DNA from: Antrodiella citrinella
Taxonomy: Eukaryota > Basidiomycota > Agaricomycetes > Polyporales > Steccherinaceae
Assembly: GCA_004802725.1 (NCBI GenBank)
Contig: SGPM01000018.1
Coordinates: 119,197 to 183,196, forward strand
DNA: 64,000 nt
Direction of reading: 5' to 3'
Shown: positions 1 to 12,492 of the stretch, in pieces
How the letters are laid out: each line of letters opens with the position of its first letter
How positions within the stretch are numbered: the first letter of the stretch is position 1
Position numbers and translations under genes: made by a program
The notes under the pieces: generated by a model
The model's input: the letters and a program-made list of their open reading frames with translations, nothing else
What the model was told of the DNA's origin: nothing
Databases searched by the model: none

Positions 1-438
1 TCGAGAAGATCTACATGAGTGCACAAAGTATGCGAAAAGTGGCGTTGAGGCGGCTCAAGACCGCGCAGCACCGAGAACTGGAGGAAGCGGTCGAACAAGT
101 CGACAAAGGCCAGTGAGTCTGCCATAACGGCTTTCAAAACATCATGTGCCTAGTTCTCAACTTCACTAACTTTGCGTAGACGCTACCTGAAGGATACTAC
201 GAAGCTGCAGAAGATCCTCGGACCGAGATCACCTCTTCATACCGGACAGGATACCAGAGAGTTGAAGAAACACGTCGTAGAGGTGGAGGAGCTCGTACAT
301 CGCATCGGGATTCATACGGAGGACTGGGATCTGCTCACTGCGGTGAGGGGAATAGTGAAGGAACCGCCTGCGCGCGAGGAGAAGAAACCGAAGCCGGAGC
401 TCGTCGTTGATGATGGACTGGAGATAGACTACTTGTGA
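1..438 (+). CDS. 3' end of an unidentified gene (last two exons)
   Basis: The window opens inside an exon that reads in frame up to a GTGAGT donor near base 114. A TTGCGTAG acceptor near 179 joins it to the last exon, which stops with TGA just before 439. The visible C-terminus is about 125 residues, strongly charged and probably helical: it is rich in Arg, Lys and Glu, with a KTAQHRELEEAVEQVD stretch, then a Pro/Lys-rich segment and an acidic tail ending in DYL. No domain was recognised and the N-terminus is outside the window. The splice join is supported because the first exon would otherwise stop at once at the TGA inside the donor. The gene converges on the BAR-SH3 gene, leaving about 425 bp for both 3' ends. 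Confidence 0.6.
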
Positions 439-863
439 TGGTGAGTGGAGGGGAGGGGAGGGGATCTAGAATATTGGCTCATTCTACATCGATGTAAGAG
501 CTACTTCATCGTCTAATTTCAGAATACAGCCCTTTCTTGTTTCTCAGTGTCCGGCGACCTTCGACGAATATAAATGCGCCATGCGTCATTTTCACGTCTT
601 TTCCAAGGAAACCTGAATCCCCGTTTGGACGCTAGCAAATGTCAATGGGCACAGGACAGGTCGTAATACATCGGTTCTGTTTCGCTATAAATACAACACT
701 CCGTTCTTTATAACACTCCAAGGCCATACACAGTAGTTTGTGCGCAACAGAAAATAGTAAAGACGTCCCGCTAGTGATCTTGGTCCAACCATGACAGAGG
801 AAACAGAAGGAAAAAGGGCAGTCCACCGAAAGTATTCGAAAGTCTTGGTATCGAACCAATCCA

Positions 864-2589
864 TTACTGCACGTAGTTGCCTAAGAGTTACGGTCAGCAC
901 AGCCCAAACACAAAAGAAGTCCGAAAAAAAAAACGCACCAGGGAAGACACCCTGCCTCCCCTCCAACCTCCCCGTCCACCAATCCTCCACGCTCTCCGAC
1001 TTCTCCACGATCTCGATCCGATCCCCCGCCTTGAAATCCAAATCGCCCTCCGCCTGCGCCTCAAAGTCGTACAACGCCGTCACGTACTCCGCCGCCTTCA
1101 CGTTCGGCTTGGACTTGAGCGGAGGCGGTGGCGGCGGGCCCTTCTTCACACCTGCTGCGCCGAACGCATTGGGTTTCGTCACCGAATTCGCGCTGGGTGA
1201 GTACGGGGGTGGTGGTGCGCCTACTGCGGCAGCAGGAGGGGGAAGAGACTTAGGGGTGTAGGTCGAATTCGAGGAGGCACTGGATGTCGAGCGGGCGGGA
1301 GGGGCAGCGAGTCCACGAGAGCCCGACGATGCGACGGAGGGTTTGTGGGCTAAGCCGGGTGCCCCGCCTCCAGATGCCGAACGGTTCGCTTGCACCATCT
1401 TGGCTGTTAGGAAATAGAAAGACAGTGAGCGGATATGCCGAGGACATCGGAAAGGGGGAAGAACGTACAAACACTGGCGATGCGTTTGGTGATGTTCAGC
1501 TCCTCGACTTGCGCTGATACGTCGCCACGCTTCTCCTCGTAGTCCACCGCGATTTGTGCGGCTGTGACGGTGACGTCGTAACGGCCTTCAGCGAAGCCGC
1601 TCAGTTTCTCCAAGAGCAGGTAGAAGACGTTCAACCTATCGTTCTCGTACTGAGTCGAGGTATGAGGAGTATTTGGAGGAAACGTACTGCATGTAGAAGA
1701 ACGAATGGAAAAGGGGATCAATGAATTGAGCCGCCATTTGCATGAACTTGGGGAGTTCGGTCTTCAGGGAGGTGTTGATGTACTCGTACTCGTTGGAGGC
1801 GATCTCGAAGTCTTGCTCCAACTATCCGGAGGCTGTCAGAAATTGGTGCCCACAGATCCCGTTTAGTTTGAATACATACCTTGAACAAATTCTTCTCGTC
1901 GTTCAAAGTCTTCTCCTTCTTGTCCCTTAATTTGGTGAGAGAGTTGTTGTATCGATCAAAATCGACGAGCTGGGTGCAATCTGGTCTAAGAAACGCAAAT
2001 GCGATGAGATATAAGCCATACACACCTTGTGTTCTCGTTTGTTGATAGTCTTCCTGATGGTCTTCATGATCCCCTGCACTTCCTTCATTGGCCCCAGGAT
2101 CCTGCTCTCGATCAACTCCAACTCTGGTGCCATCAAGGACCTCAACTCCTCCAATGCGCCTTCGTATGCATCTACATTCTTCACAGTGTGCTCCGCTTCC
2201 GGGTGTTTGCCCAAGAGATCATACTCGCCGGCTAGTGGGTGGAAAAGGGCCGAGAAATGCTGGGCAAAGCCGTGTCCCGTGGTGAACAAGTTCGTCACGG
2301 CTTCGGAGAAAATCCTGGTATCCTTGATGAGCTTCTCGATAGCTGACTCGAGAGAGCCGAAACGACGGTTGTAATCATCGAACTCGGGATCGTTGGACTC
2401 TGAACATCATCGCCATGAGTACGAGACCCATAGGAAGTAAAGCTGGTTGGCACTCACTCTTTGATAGACCGACCTTGGTTGTCACCAAGTGCGGCATCCT
2501 GTGTGGATTCCAACATGACGGCGGTCAGACGATACCCGACCGCTAATGCACTTTGCTTACCGCGAGAACGCCTTTGATACGCCTTTCAT
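864..2589 (-). CDS. RVS167: RVS167/amphiphysin-type BAR and SH3 domain protein
   Basis: The protein bends membranes and scaffolds actin at endocytic sites; fungal Rvs167 acts with Rvs161. An N-terminal BAR domain is spread over several exons: DPEFDDYNRRF, GKHPEAEHTVKNVDAYEGA, MKTIRKTINKREHK, SLTKLRDKKEKTLNDEKNLF and FIDPLFHSFFYMQ are all diagnostic of filamentous-fungal Rvs167. A Pro/Ala/Ser-rich linker follows, then a C-terminal SH3 domain (ALYDFEAQAEGDLDF, DWWTGRLEGRQGVFPG). The start is a 29-nt first exon at 2561-2589 encoding MKGVSKAFSR, spliced to MPHLVTTKVGLSK, which matches the family N-terminus. The last intron interrupts the SH3 domain; the final exon adds NYVQ and stops at 864. The gene looks intact. 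It diverges from the oxysterol-binding protein gene across about 890 bp. Confidence 0.93.
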
Positions 2590-3476
2590 CTTTGGTTATC
2601 TGCTGATTTCTACCGTTGGAGTCGCACGCGAATGGCGAAGAGAGAGAACGACGGCGGCGGGTGGAGATGGTGGTCACAAACTAAGTACACTCTTACGCGC
2701 CGAACGTCGCCGGTTCACAGCTCTACATCAGGTGCTTATGCTCGGTGTCTTACACGACTCTCTCTGAAACGAGACTCGACCTCACACGCCGAGTCAAACA
2801 TGTCAATACTGTATCCAACTACGCCCGAGCGACTGAATGTTGCTTTGGATGTCGGTACCGTGTATCAAGGACTCAGGATACGCAGCAAACTCAGGGGCAC
2901 TGCACTGCTGCTGCACTACGGCGAATGCCGAAGTTCGCCATAAATGGTACATGCACAACTCAAGTGTTGTCAATGTATTTTCGCAGGTTGCACATCGTTC
3001 GTTTGACAGGAGTCTGCGTAGAAGTATGACAGCCAGATAGAGGTGGTCAAACGATTGAGCAGGCTGCAGTTGCGCGATTCCGAGGCACGGCCACGGTGGA
3101 CTGACGGTCATGAAGCCAACATATTTTGATGCTGCAGAGAGATATTGAACGATTGCAGCGCACTACGCTCGCAGGCAGGCGAGGTGGCGAGGAATGAGAT
3201 AGCGCAGCCTGAAACATCGACTGTGCGTCACCGCGGCTAAATCAGCTGCTGCAGTACCGCTTACATCTTGTATCTGACTCCCTCCGTCCGAGCTCGCTCT
3301 TTCTTGTTCTCTCGTCATCTTTGTCGTCCTCGACGCTGCTCGCAACACTACTCTATCGCGTAACCAGACCGGCAAGGCGGTGCAAGCCGAATATATTAAT
3401 CCGGGTCCCAAGCGGAGGTCGCAGTGATACACGCCTTTGCCATCTTTCGTCCACTCGCAACTCAGACTCAGCAGCC
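2590..3476. promoter_or_regulatory. Shared upstream region of the BAR-SH3 and OSBP genes
   Basis: This 887-bp stretch separates two divergent genes and must hold both promoters. Open frames here are short and resemble no protein I recognise. No clear TATA box or other named element was found. The part nearest the OSBP start is pyrimidine-rich (around 3290-3350 and 3430-3470), which is common upstream of fungal transcription starts. Confidence 0.5.
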
Positions 3477-5402
3477 ATGATGGGCCTATTCAGTTCAGCA
3501 ACTTCTGGCCTTAAGGCTAGCACTCATCGGCCTCGCGGAGGGTCCATGGAGGACAAAATGCCAGAGGACACGGAGCCGGACGATACATCGATCTTGTTCG
3601 TTTACCCCCTCTCCACCATGTTCTACTATTCTCCCCACGACGCTGACCACGACGACTCTGAATGCAGGGATGAGAATGAAGGTTCCATTATTTCCTCGTT
3701 GATCTCTCAACTCAGGTACCGCCACATCCCATCGCAGCTGATAGTCCATACTGAACACCGTCTTTGTTCCTGTCTTCAGAGTGGGCATGGACCTCTCAAA
3801 GGTCACCTTCCCCACCTTCGTTTTGGAGCCGAGGAGTATGCTGGAGCGTATCACCGACTTCATGTCCCATCCTGACCTCATCTTTGGGTACGTACCCCTC
3901 TCCATGCACCCCTCTCCGCAAGACGCGTTTCCGCGTTGACTCTTCAACTGACTGCTTCTTTGGCAGAGCGGAGGACTGCCCAGATCCTGAGGAGAGGTTC
4001 ATACGCGTACTGCAGTATTATTTGGCTGGATGGCATATCAAGCCGAAGGGCGTGAAGAAACCGTGCGCATACTCTGCATCCTTTCAATCATGAACGTCGC
4101 AGCTGACATGTCATAATAGCTACAACCCCGTATTGGGTGAATTCTTCCGTTGCAGGTACGACTACCCCGATGGGTCGAAGGGCTTTTACATCGCTGAACA
4201 AGGTATGCGTCCAAGTCGTCACAATTTATGGTTGTTTTTGACCAACCCCTGTTCGCCAGTGTCACACCACCCACCAGTATCCGCGTTCTACTACATCTCA
4301 CCGGAAAACAAGGTCGCCATTCTCGGTGAGTTGCGGCCAAAGTCCAAATTTCTAGGCAACAGCGTATCAACGGTGATGGAGGGAGAGAACCGGGTTCTAC
4401 TCATGGGCAGGCCAGAGGATGGCGGTGCGTTATGCTGCGTTTCATGCGGTTGTTGCGTTGCTGATGCGGATGCGATCTCATAGAGTATGTCATCTCGATG
4501 CCGAACATGTACGCGCGAGGAATCCTATGGGGGAAGATGGTACTGGAGTTGGGAGACAGTTGCACTGCGAAGAATGAGCGCAATGGGTTGTCTGCAGAGC
4601 TCCAGTTCAAGACTAAGGTGCGTCGTCATCCCCTCGTAATGTGTGTCGCTTTACCGACAGCCATATCTCAGGGTTATTTCTCGGGCACGTACAACGCCGT
4701 CGCAGGACGCATTCGTCGAGGCAACACCGACAGCGGTGAGCTGACTGGGAAGTGGAGCCACGTAATGGAGTACAAGAACGCGAAGGTGAGTGCCCAATTA
4801 CGCTCCGTGGGGCCTGTTTGCGGCGGTTTCTGACGTCTCACGTCTGACTTTTTTCCGCGTTCTGCAGGGCGAGAAGCGCGTGTTGTTTGACGTAGACAAG
4901 GACGGGGCAAAGATTGCTCCCAAGTTTGTGCCGCCTGAGAACGAACAGGAAGCCAATGAGTCCAGGCGGTACGCTCATTTCCGTTTTCCTCTATGGTCCC
5001 AGCTAATCATTTAATTACCCTTCGCACCATGTTCGGCCCGCTGTGTCATCCCTCCTGATGATAGTCTATGGTCGAAACTCACGGCAGCGATCGTGGCTAA
5101 GGATATGGAAGGTGCAACAGAGGCGAAGACGGCCGTAGAAGAGTCTCAGCGGGAGTTGAGACGACAACGAGAGGAGAGCGGGGAGCACTACGTGCCGCGG
5201 TTCTTCTCCCAGAACAAGGATGGGCGGTGGTTGCCCAAATTCTCGTGCGTACCTTTTCATCCGTTGCTTCTCATATCCGTTATCTCATCATCCCATTCCC
5301 AACTGGTGTTTGTGCGCCCATAGTGTGCCGGAAGACCCCGTACAAGCCGTGCACCACGTAGAACAATGGATCTGGTCCTCCCCGTCAACGACGTCCTCAT
5401 AG
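3477..5402 (+). CDS. KES1: Oxysterol-binding protein, KES1/OSH4-like
   Basis: This is a cytosolic lipid-transfer protein of the OSBP/ORP family that exchanges sterol and PI4P between membranes. The start at 3477 (MMGLFSS) opens a short N-terminus without PH or ankyrin domains, so it is the short Kes1/Osh4 type. The ligand-binding core follows: [41 protein letters not shown], then the family signature EQVSHHPPVSAFYY, created by a splice between EQ and VSHHPP. Later segments include GRPEDG, NMYARGILWGKM, GYFSGTYNAV, GKWSHVMEYKNAK, LWSKLTAAI and PRFF. About ten short introns interrupt it; the last short exon ends SSPSTTSS before TAG at 5402. All conserved blocks are present, so the gene appears intact. 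The symbol is by similarity; fungi carry several OSH paralogues. Confidence 0.92.
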
Positions 5403-6085
5403 ACTTGTGGTTTACGATTTCCTTCGCTCACCCTCTCGTCTAATCTCTCCTCCAGGGACATGGCAAGCCATACAACACCTACACCTCACTTCTCACTCCT
5501 CCTCTGTATTTGCCCCCTCCTGTTTGTTGATCTGTTACTACATAAGTATTTCCCGTGTCCCTTGTTGTTCTGAGAGTTCCAGTTGTGTGTGTTGTGTGTA
5601 GCTAGCAATCCCCTCCGCGTCTTCGTGTCCCCGATTAATGCAAATCTTATTCCCAGCGTGTGCAGTAAAACAACAAATATGTGGCTGAATCCGTGGATAT
5701 GTAATGGGTGTGTTGGATCTTTGAAGATTCGATGCTGGACAGGGGTCGTTCAGGCTCTGAGACTTGAGGGTGAGTGACGTTCGTGAAATAAGCAGAAGGA
5801 AGTCGTGAGGATGAGGACAGGTAAACCAAAGCTATGGAAAAAGTCAAGTAGGTATATGCGAATGGTATCAACGGGAATATGAATATGAAGCAGTGAGTGA
5901 AATGGAAAAAGACAGTGTGGATGGATATATATACGATATGAAAGCGGAACATCGGACCAGAGAATGCATATGGGGAATACGTGAGACATGAGGATAACAC
6001 GACAGAATGAGGTAACCAGACAGAACAGACAGAAAAATAGCGAGCAAACCAAAAAAGATGAAAGATGAAATGAATGTGTCAAAGA
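5403..6085. other. Convergent 3' regions
   Basis: This stretch lies between the ends of the OSBP gene on the plus strand and the large coiled-coil gene on the minus strand. It is AT-richer than its neighbours. The open frames on either strand are low-complexity hydrophobic reads of T-rich DNA, not proteins. It most likely holds the two 3' UTRs and polyadenylation signals; no other gene is supported. Confidence 0.5.
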
Positions 6086-9000
6086 CTATGCCCACCAGCC
6101 ATCGTCGCCCAACGTAGGCGCAGCAGACGCGGTGCTAGGTGTTGGCGAAGCCGCGCGAGGGTAGAAGGGTTGCGCATGCATAGGCTTCTTCGCCTTTGGA
6201 GTCACAGGTGCGCGAATCATATTGCGTCCGCTCCTCGGTGCGTGCACAGAGTCCCAGACAGACGGCTGGACGGGAGACGCAGGGCGGATGTTGGGTGCGG
6301 CGTGTGCACCATTCGAGAGTGGCGTGGGCGTGTTGACCCTGCTATCGCCGAAGACAGTGCTTGCGCGTGAATCGGGTCGGGCGATGGTGGTGGGATGGGT
6401 GTATCCGTTCTGGCGGAGACGAGAGGAGACAGGAGGTCGTGAAGCTGGAATCGCAGATGCGGCTGAGGCGGTCGCGGTTGCTGCCTTGGTGTTGGCTTGA
6501 TCAGTCTCTGCACGCATACGAGCCATGGACTCTTCCATTGCGGCAATCTGGTCTCGCAGCTTGCTTTCGCGGTCCTGTTCACACGTTGTCAGCCACGCAG
6601 CATACATAAATACGAAGGGTCGAACTCACCTTGGCCAAACGCTCCTCTGCATCTCTCTCCTCCAACTGCAACTTGACCAATGAGTAGTCCGCGTCCAACT
6701 GGGCCTGCGACTGCTCAGACTGGTCGAGTCTTGTTCTTGTCGACTCGAGCTCATGCTCATAATCCTTGGCACGCTTCTCCCACTCCATGGCACGCTGCTG
6801 AGCTTGGCTGAGGCTCTGACGAGCAGTCTGAGCCGTCCGCTCGCTGTTGAGTACCTTATTGTCTTGCTCCTTGAGGCGGCGTTGCAGAGCGGCATGCTCA
6901 GTCTCCAGGTTCCTGAACCGGTCGCGGGTGCGCCTGAGCTCTTTGAGCTCTTCGTTGTCGTTCTGAGAGACGAGTTGAGCCAAGGCTTGAAGGTTCTCGT
7001 TTGTACGCCTGAGTTCGTCCCATTGGCTCTGCTGCGAGGTGGATTCCTCAAACTGCTGCCTCAGGGTTGCTAAGTCATCAGCCAACGCCTCCTTCTCACG
7101 GACTGCGTACGCAAGCTTGATCTCAGCAGCATCAGCCTGGTCACAAGAAGATCAGTGAAATGAAATTCGGTGAAGTATGAGGTGCAACTGACCTTTGTCT
7201 TAAGCTGGTACTTCTCGTCTCCCAAAGCAGCAACGCTCTTCTCGATGTTCGCAATGCGCTCCAAGTTCGTCTGCGCAATGACATCCGAAGACTTGATACG
7301 CTCCAGAGCTTGTGCCAGAGCCTCTTCCAGTTCGCGGTTCCGTGCCTCGAGTGCCGCAGACTCTGCGCTCTTCGCAACAACCGTACCCTGCATCTGCTCC
7401 ATTTGAGCAGACATCTTCTCCCGATCTGCCTCAACACCTCTTAACCGCTCACTCAACATGTCTTTCTCCACGCGAACCTGTCCATGGGCACCCCGTGCCT
7501 TCGCCAGCTGTGATGACAGCTCCGAGTTGGACTGCATGAGACGCCTGATCTCGTCGCCGTCCTTCGCAGATGTGTCCCGCTCGATGATATCAGCGTGGGC
7601 GTTCTGCAGTACCTTGGTCGCCTCGAGCATAGCCTCGGGCAAGGAGTTGATATGCTTGATGATGTCTTGACAGAACTCGGAGAACTCGTTGTTCTGCTCG
7701 ACAAGTTTCTGTTGCTCGTCGGTGAATCGATCAACTTTGGCGTGGAGTTGGTTGACGATGTTGAAGGTAGGATCCTCCTTGGTCGCAAGACGTGCTTGTT
7801 CGGACTTCAAGTCTGCGCGGACACCGCTCAACGCGTCCGTAGCCGTAGCAAGACGATCCGGAAGGTCTGAAAGAAGGTCCAGGACCCCTTGACGAAGGGA
7901 AGAAACATCCGGAACAGGGGCTGTAGCCTGGGCCGCAGCCAATTCCGCCACTGCAGTCTTGAGCTCAGCGAAATGACTTCCAACGCTTTGCGCAACTCTG
8001 TCCGTGACAACGTCCACGTTGAAGGCTTTGTCGCGTACCGCAAGCCTTGAGTCCAATCGCTCGACCACAAGATCCGAGACCTGCTCTTTGATCTCGTGGG
8101 TGTCCAGCGGAGCGATTACCTTCGCACCTCCGAAACCAGTCGTCCGACGATATCGTCCATATTCATATCAGACAAGGGGGAGGCGGCGGGGGATAGGGTG
8201 GGAAGAATGGGCAAAAGGCGATCCACGATGAGATTGGCAGTCTCCCTCTTGTCGGACGCTAAGTCGATCAACTGGGAGATGTGGGGCTTGACGGCTTGAG
8301 TGAGCTGCATTGTCAAGCCTTCGTAGTCGATTGGTTCCGAGCGCATCGCTGCAAGATGAGGCGTTAGGCCAGCAACGACATCCAAGACGATTGCTTCTCG
8401 TTCTGATGACGACTTTTCCAGCGAGCGGATATGATGTGTCAGCTGGGACGTCGCTGCGGCAACATGGTTGAGGGTCTGGGATGACAGGTCTTGTACCAAG
8501 CTCTGGATATCGGCCGTGTTATCGCGTCCAGCGAGGAGCGTGACGATATCCCGCTGCAACGCGACTCTTGTGTCCCGGTGTCCCTGTTCGATCAAGCCCT
8601 TCACCACCTCGAAGTCCAACTCCCCACGAGCATCTGCAGCGGAATTGTCTTCCAAGCTTTTCGCCGCCGCATCTTGCAGTTGCGAACGGAATAGAGTCAA
8701 AACTTCAGCAATAGCGGTCTCCGTGGACGAGTTCAAGCCCTGTTGGGAAGTCGATGCCTGCAGAGTCTCCTTGATATCATCCATCTTCTCATCCAGAAGC
8801 TGTTCCAATCTCTGCTCGTACTGCTGCATCTCCACCCTCCGGGACAAGTTCATTGGCCCAATCGAGACGTCGTCATCTTCATCGTCGTCCTCAGAGTCAG
8901 GCGAGCGTCTTGTAGGCATCGAAGACCTCCTGCGACGCGACATTGAGAATATATCGTCTACCATCAGATCGTCGTCTCCGTCTCTGTTCAAACCGGGGTC

Positions 9001-12000
9001 CGTGAATAGCCTGTTCCTGCCCCCAGCCGCACGCTGAGATTGTCCAGACGCAGAAATGGGTGGAACGTTCAAGTCATCTAAAGACGGTCTCGGGCTGTGC
9101 TCAAAGATATCTCGCGAGCTGAGTCTTGACCTGACTGTCCGTCTTGTCCTCTCCTCGTTCTCATTATTGATAGTGTTGTTGAGATTCTTGAACAAACCAG
9201 CAGGAACGGTGTTCGTGGAGACGGGGTGCTTGAAGTCGAGAGGAATGGGAGCCCGGCGTGGTCGAGACGACGTGGGCGGGAACGGTAGCTCAGTCGCGCC
9301 AGTAACACCTCTCGGGCTGCTTTCAGCTAGTGGCGGCTCGTCGTCATCGTTGTTGCCGTGGCCTCGGCTCAACGCGCTGTCAGACACGGCATAGTGTTGC
9401 TGGACGCCATCGCCATGACCAAACGTAGCAGCCGAATTAGTAGAGAAGCCAGAGAACGTGAATGGTTTCGGTGCTGAGAGGCCTGCCGAGTCTGGGGGAC
9501 TTGCAGGTGCAGAATGTCTGAACTTCGAGGCAGAGACAGGGGCGGGAACAGGGAACTTGAATGAGTGCATGGTATCTTGACCGTCTGCGTCGTCGTCGTC
9601 TTGGTCGTTGCTAGTATCCGCAAACGAGTCGGAGTCGCCTGAAGCGCGACGCTGGCGTTTCTCGCGTCCCTGGACGGCACGGGCGGGTGAAGCAGACTTC
9701 GGAGGAACAGGGAGAGGCCTAGCTGACGTGCTTGCCGTAAGTGGTCCAGCAAGAGGGTCGACAGACGCGAAAGTGAGTTGTGGGACACCAGGCGGTGGCT
9801 TGAAAGTAAATCCGCCCGGCTTGAACTCTTGTGCTGCAGCGTTCAACGGCTTGCCAAGCGAAGGTGCGCGAGAATGAAGGTTCGAGTGACTCTGGACGGC
9901 ATTACTCAGCGCGAATGAGGACGTATGAGCAGGCGCGGAGGGTGGAGGAGGCGTGAACGTCGACGGACCGGCACCAAATACGAAAGGCTTCGCGAATGGA
10001 TTCAAGGTCAAGGAATCTTTTCTGGGAGCCGACATCGCAGAGAATGTTGTGGGATGAGGCATCGCGGTCGGCATTGGATGTGGTGGTGGCCGAAGGCCTC
10101 CAGGTTGTGGATAATGCTCCGATGGGTCTCGAGAATGTGCCAACGCAGGATCGTGATGCGAAAACTGCGCCGAGGCTGATCTGGAATGCGGGACGGGAGG
10201 CAAGGGTCGTGCGCCTTGGTCATCCATAGTCGAGCCCGGACGTGGGAATGCTGGTGCAGCGTTCATCCGCTCTTCCTCGCTGGGATTTGAAATCATGTCG
10301 TCGTCGACCTCTCCGCGGTAAATGTCTGGTGGACGAGGGAAGTTGGGTAAACGGCGTGGAATCTCAAGCTCACGTTTGAGTTGGGCCGCACGGCGAATAG
10401 TTCGTCGATGGAGACGGTTCTTGCGAGCACGTTCTTCATCAGATGGGTTAGACCATTCACTAATGCTCTGTAAAAAAAAAAGCCAAGAATGTAAGACGTA
10501 GTCCACAAATGTGAACAAGGTAAGACAGATAACATATACTAACCTCATCATCCGAAGTTTCAACACCAGTCCTGAGGTCTTCCGAGCCTGTCCACTCATC
10601 CACAGCATCCGCATCCGTCCCATCAACACCTGCAGGAACAGGCATCGTCACTGGTGCAGGCATCTCCAATTCCATGTCCGCCTCTCCACCGTCCAGATAA
10701 ACTGGTTCGTCCGCCCTCCCAACCGAAACCAACGACAACGCTGCTGACAGCCGCGACACATGTCGCGAATGTATCCTGCTCTGCGCGACCGTGCTCACAT
10801 CCCCATCTTCCTGCTCAATATCCGTATCTTCATCGACCGCTAAGTTGACTAGCTCCTCCTCTTCCCGACTATCTTCTGCGGCAACTTCTTGGGGAACAAC
10901 ATCCTCTTCGGGCTCCTCCTCTTCTGGGATGTCCACGCCAAAGCCAAGCATGAAATCTGGCTGAGCTAAAGCCTGCGAAGATGACACCTCTTGCTCTTGC
11001 GGTTCGTCGAGCGGAATCACTTGATCTGATCCTAGAACCGCCGTGGGTCCGAACGGATTGAATCCCGGAGTGGGATTGTACACCAGCGAGAGGTTTTGTT
11101 GGAACGATGGTGGCTGCGCCAGGGACATACTGTGTCCGTGATTCCGACCTGGCAGCATGCGTGACGGCAAACCTTGGCCGTTCAGCGAGGGTGAGATCGA
11201 GAGGAGAGATGGTTGAGGAGATGCGGAAAGCGAGTGGGTAGCGGAGTTGTTCTGCGATTGCTGTAGCTTGTTGAGTTTGAAGAACAAGAGAGCAGGGTCT
11301 GCTGGCGAAGATATCTAGGCGATGGAATGGAACCATTGGAGCATCATCGTCACGTGAAAGTGAGACAGATAAGAACAAAGTAAGACGGGCGTTGAGATTT
11401 AGGTAGCAGTGTAGTAATTTTGTACGTACCGAAGCAGCGCGAGCGTGAGGCGCATGGATGTGCGGGACTGTACTCATCCCGCTGCCAGTGCCTCTTTCCA
11501 CACCCAACCTCTCCAGCTTCTCTTCTATAATCTGCTGTTTCATCGAATCCCACGCAGCCTATATTCACGCGCAGTGTGTTCAGTTAAATCGCAGCTTTTG
11601 TGAGAAGGGAAATGAAGCTACTGAACGCGCGACGCACCTTTCCCGGCAAGAAAACATCGACTGTGGGTGGCAGATGATGCCTCCATGAATCTGGTGGGAA
11701 GGCTTCCGCGGTGACAAGCTCCGGATACTTCACATCCTTCTCTCCGTCCGCCTCAAACAGTGGCAACGGTGTCCTCGCCCACTCCGGACGCGTCGTTATC
11801 GTCTTCTCGCCATCCTCCTCGCTATCGACCTTCTCCGTGACAGTCTCCTTTGGCAAGTTGACTACCACTTTCCTGACTTTCACCGGAGCAACCACAACTG
11901 GCGCAAGTGCAGCGGCGGCGATAGGTGGCGGCGTCGGCGTAGGGGTCACGGTGGCAGCCGTCCCTGGTGGAAATGGGCTAACTTTTCTTTGAGGTCCTCC

Positions 12001-12492
12001 CAATACCGCTTTCGGCGGACCGCCGGTGCTCACGCTCTGAGTCCTTCTACTCTTTGGCATGAACATCTGCTGGTGTGGCGGCATCATCATAGGCATGCCA
12101 GGGAAACCAGTCTGATTTCCGAGAGGTGTCATTGGTATAATGGGTGGGAGCATACCTGGAGGCGGCAGGATCCCCGCCGCCGCCAATTGGATCATGCTGG
12201 GGTGTGCACGATGCATAGCGTGGTGCGGTCGACCAGGCGCATTAGGTGGTTGAGGAAAGCCAAAGTTCTGCTGCATAGGTGTTTGTAGCGGATGTTGGAA
12301 GTGATGAGGCGGTTGTTGGTGATGATGGGGATGCTGTTGGTGTGCGAACCCTCCAGTGGGCAGCGCAGGAGAGAACAGTGCTCCTGGAGTCGGGTCGTTA
12401 AACGACATGGGCATGCCTTGCTGCTGCCCGCCTGGGATGAACAGGCGGGGCAACTGTTGTTGGCGAGGTGCTGGTGGTGGATGTGCCGCCAT
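6086..12492 (-). CDS. Very large proline-rich, coiled-coil protein of unknown function
   Basis: Long open exons in series, each with GT-AG boundaries, run from ATG at 12492 to TAG at 6086 (C-terminus GDDGWWA) and give roughly 1,950 residues. The N-terminal third is Pro/Gln/His/Met-rich and disordered, followed by a PDSWRHHLPPTVDVFLPGK block and an acidic Glu/Asp-rich part. The middle is Ser/Pro-rich with basic patches. The last ~800 residues are heptad-like coiled coil, rich in Glu, Gln, Arg and Leu, as in long tethers or cytoskeletal proteins. I recognised no catalytic domain and cannot name the family. One gene is favoured over several because no stop-start pair falls between the blocks and the introns keep frame. 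An alternative would be two genes split near 11.3-11.6 kb. Confidence 0.7.

Noticed and set aside
791..1261. Long plus-strand frame antisense to the BAR-SH3 gene
   Set aside because: It mirrors the Pro-rich linker and SH3 exon on the other strand; poly-Gly and Ser runs come from that composition.
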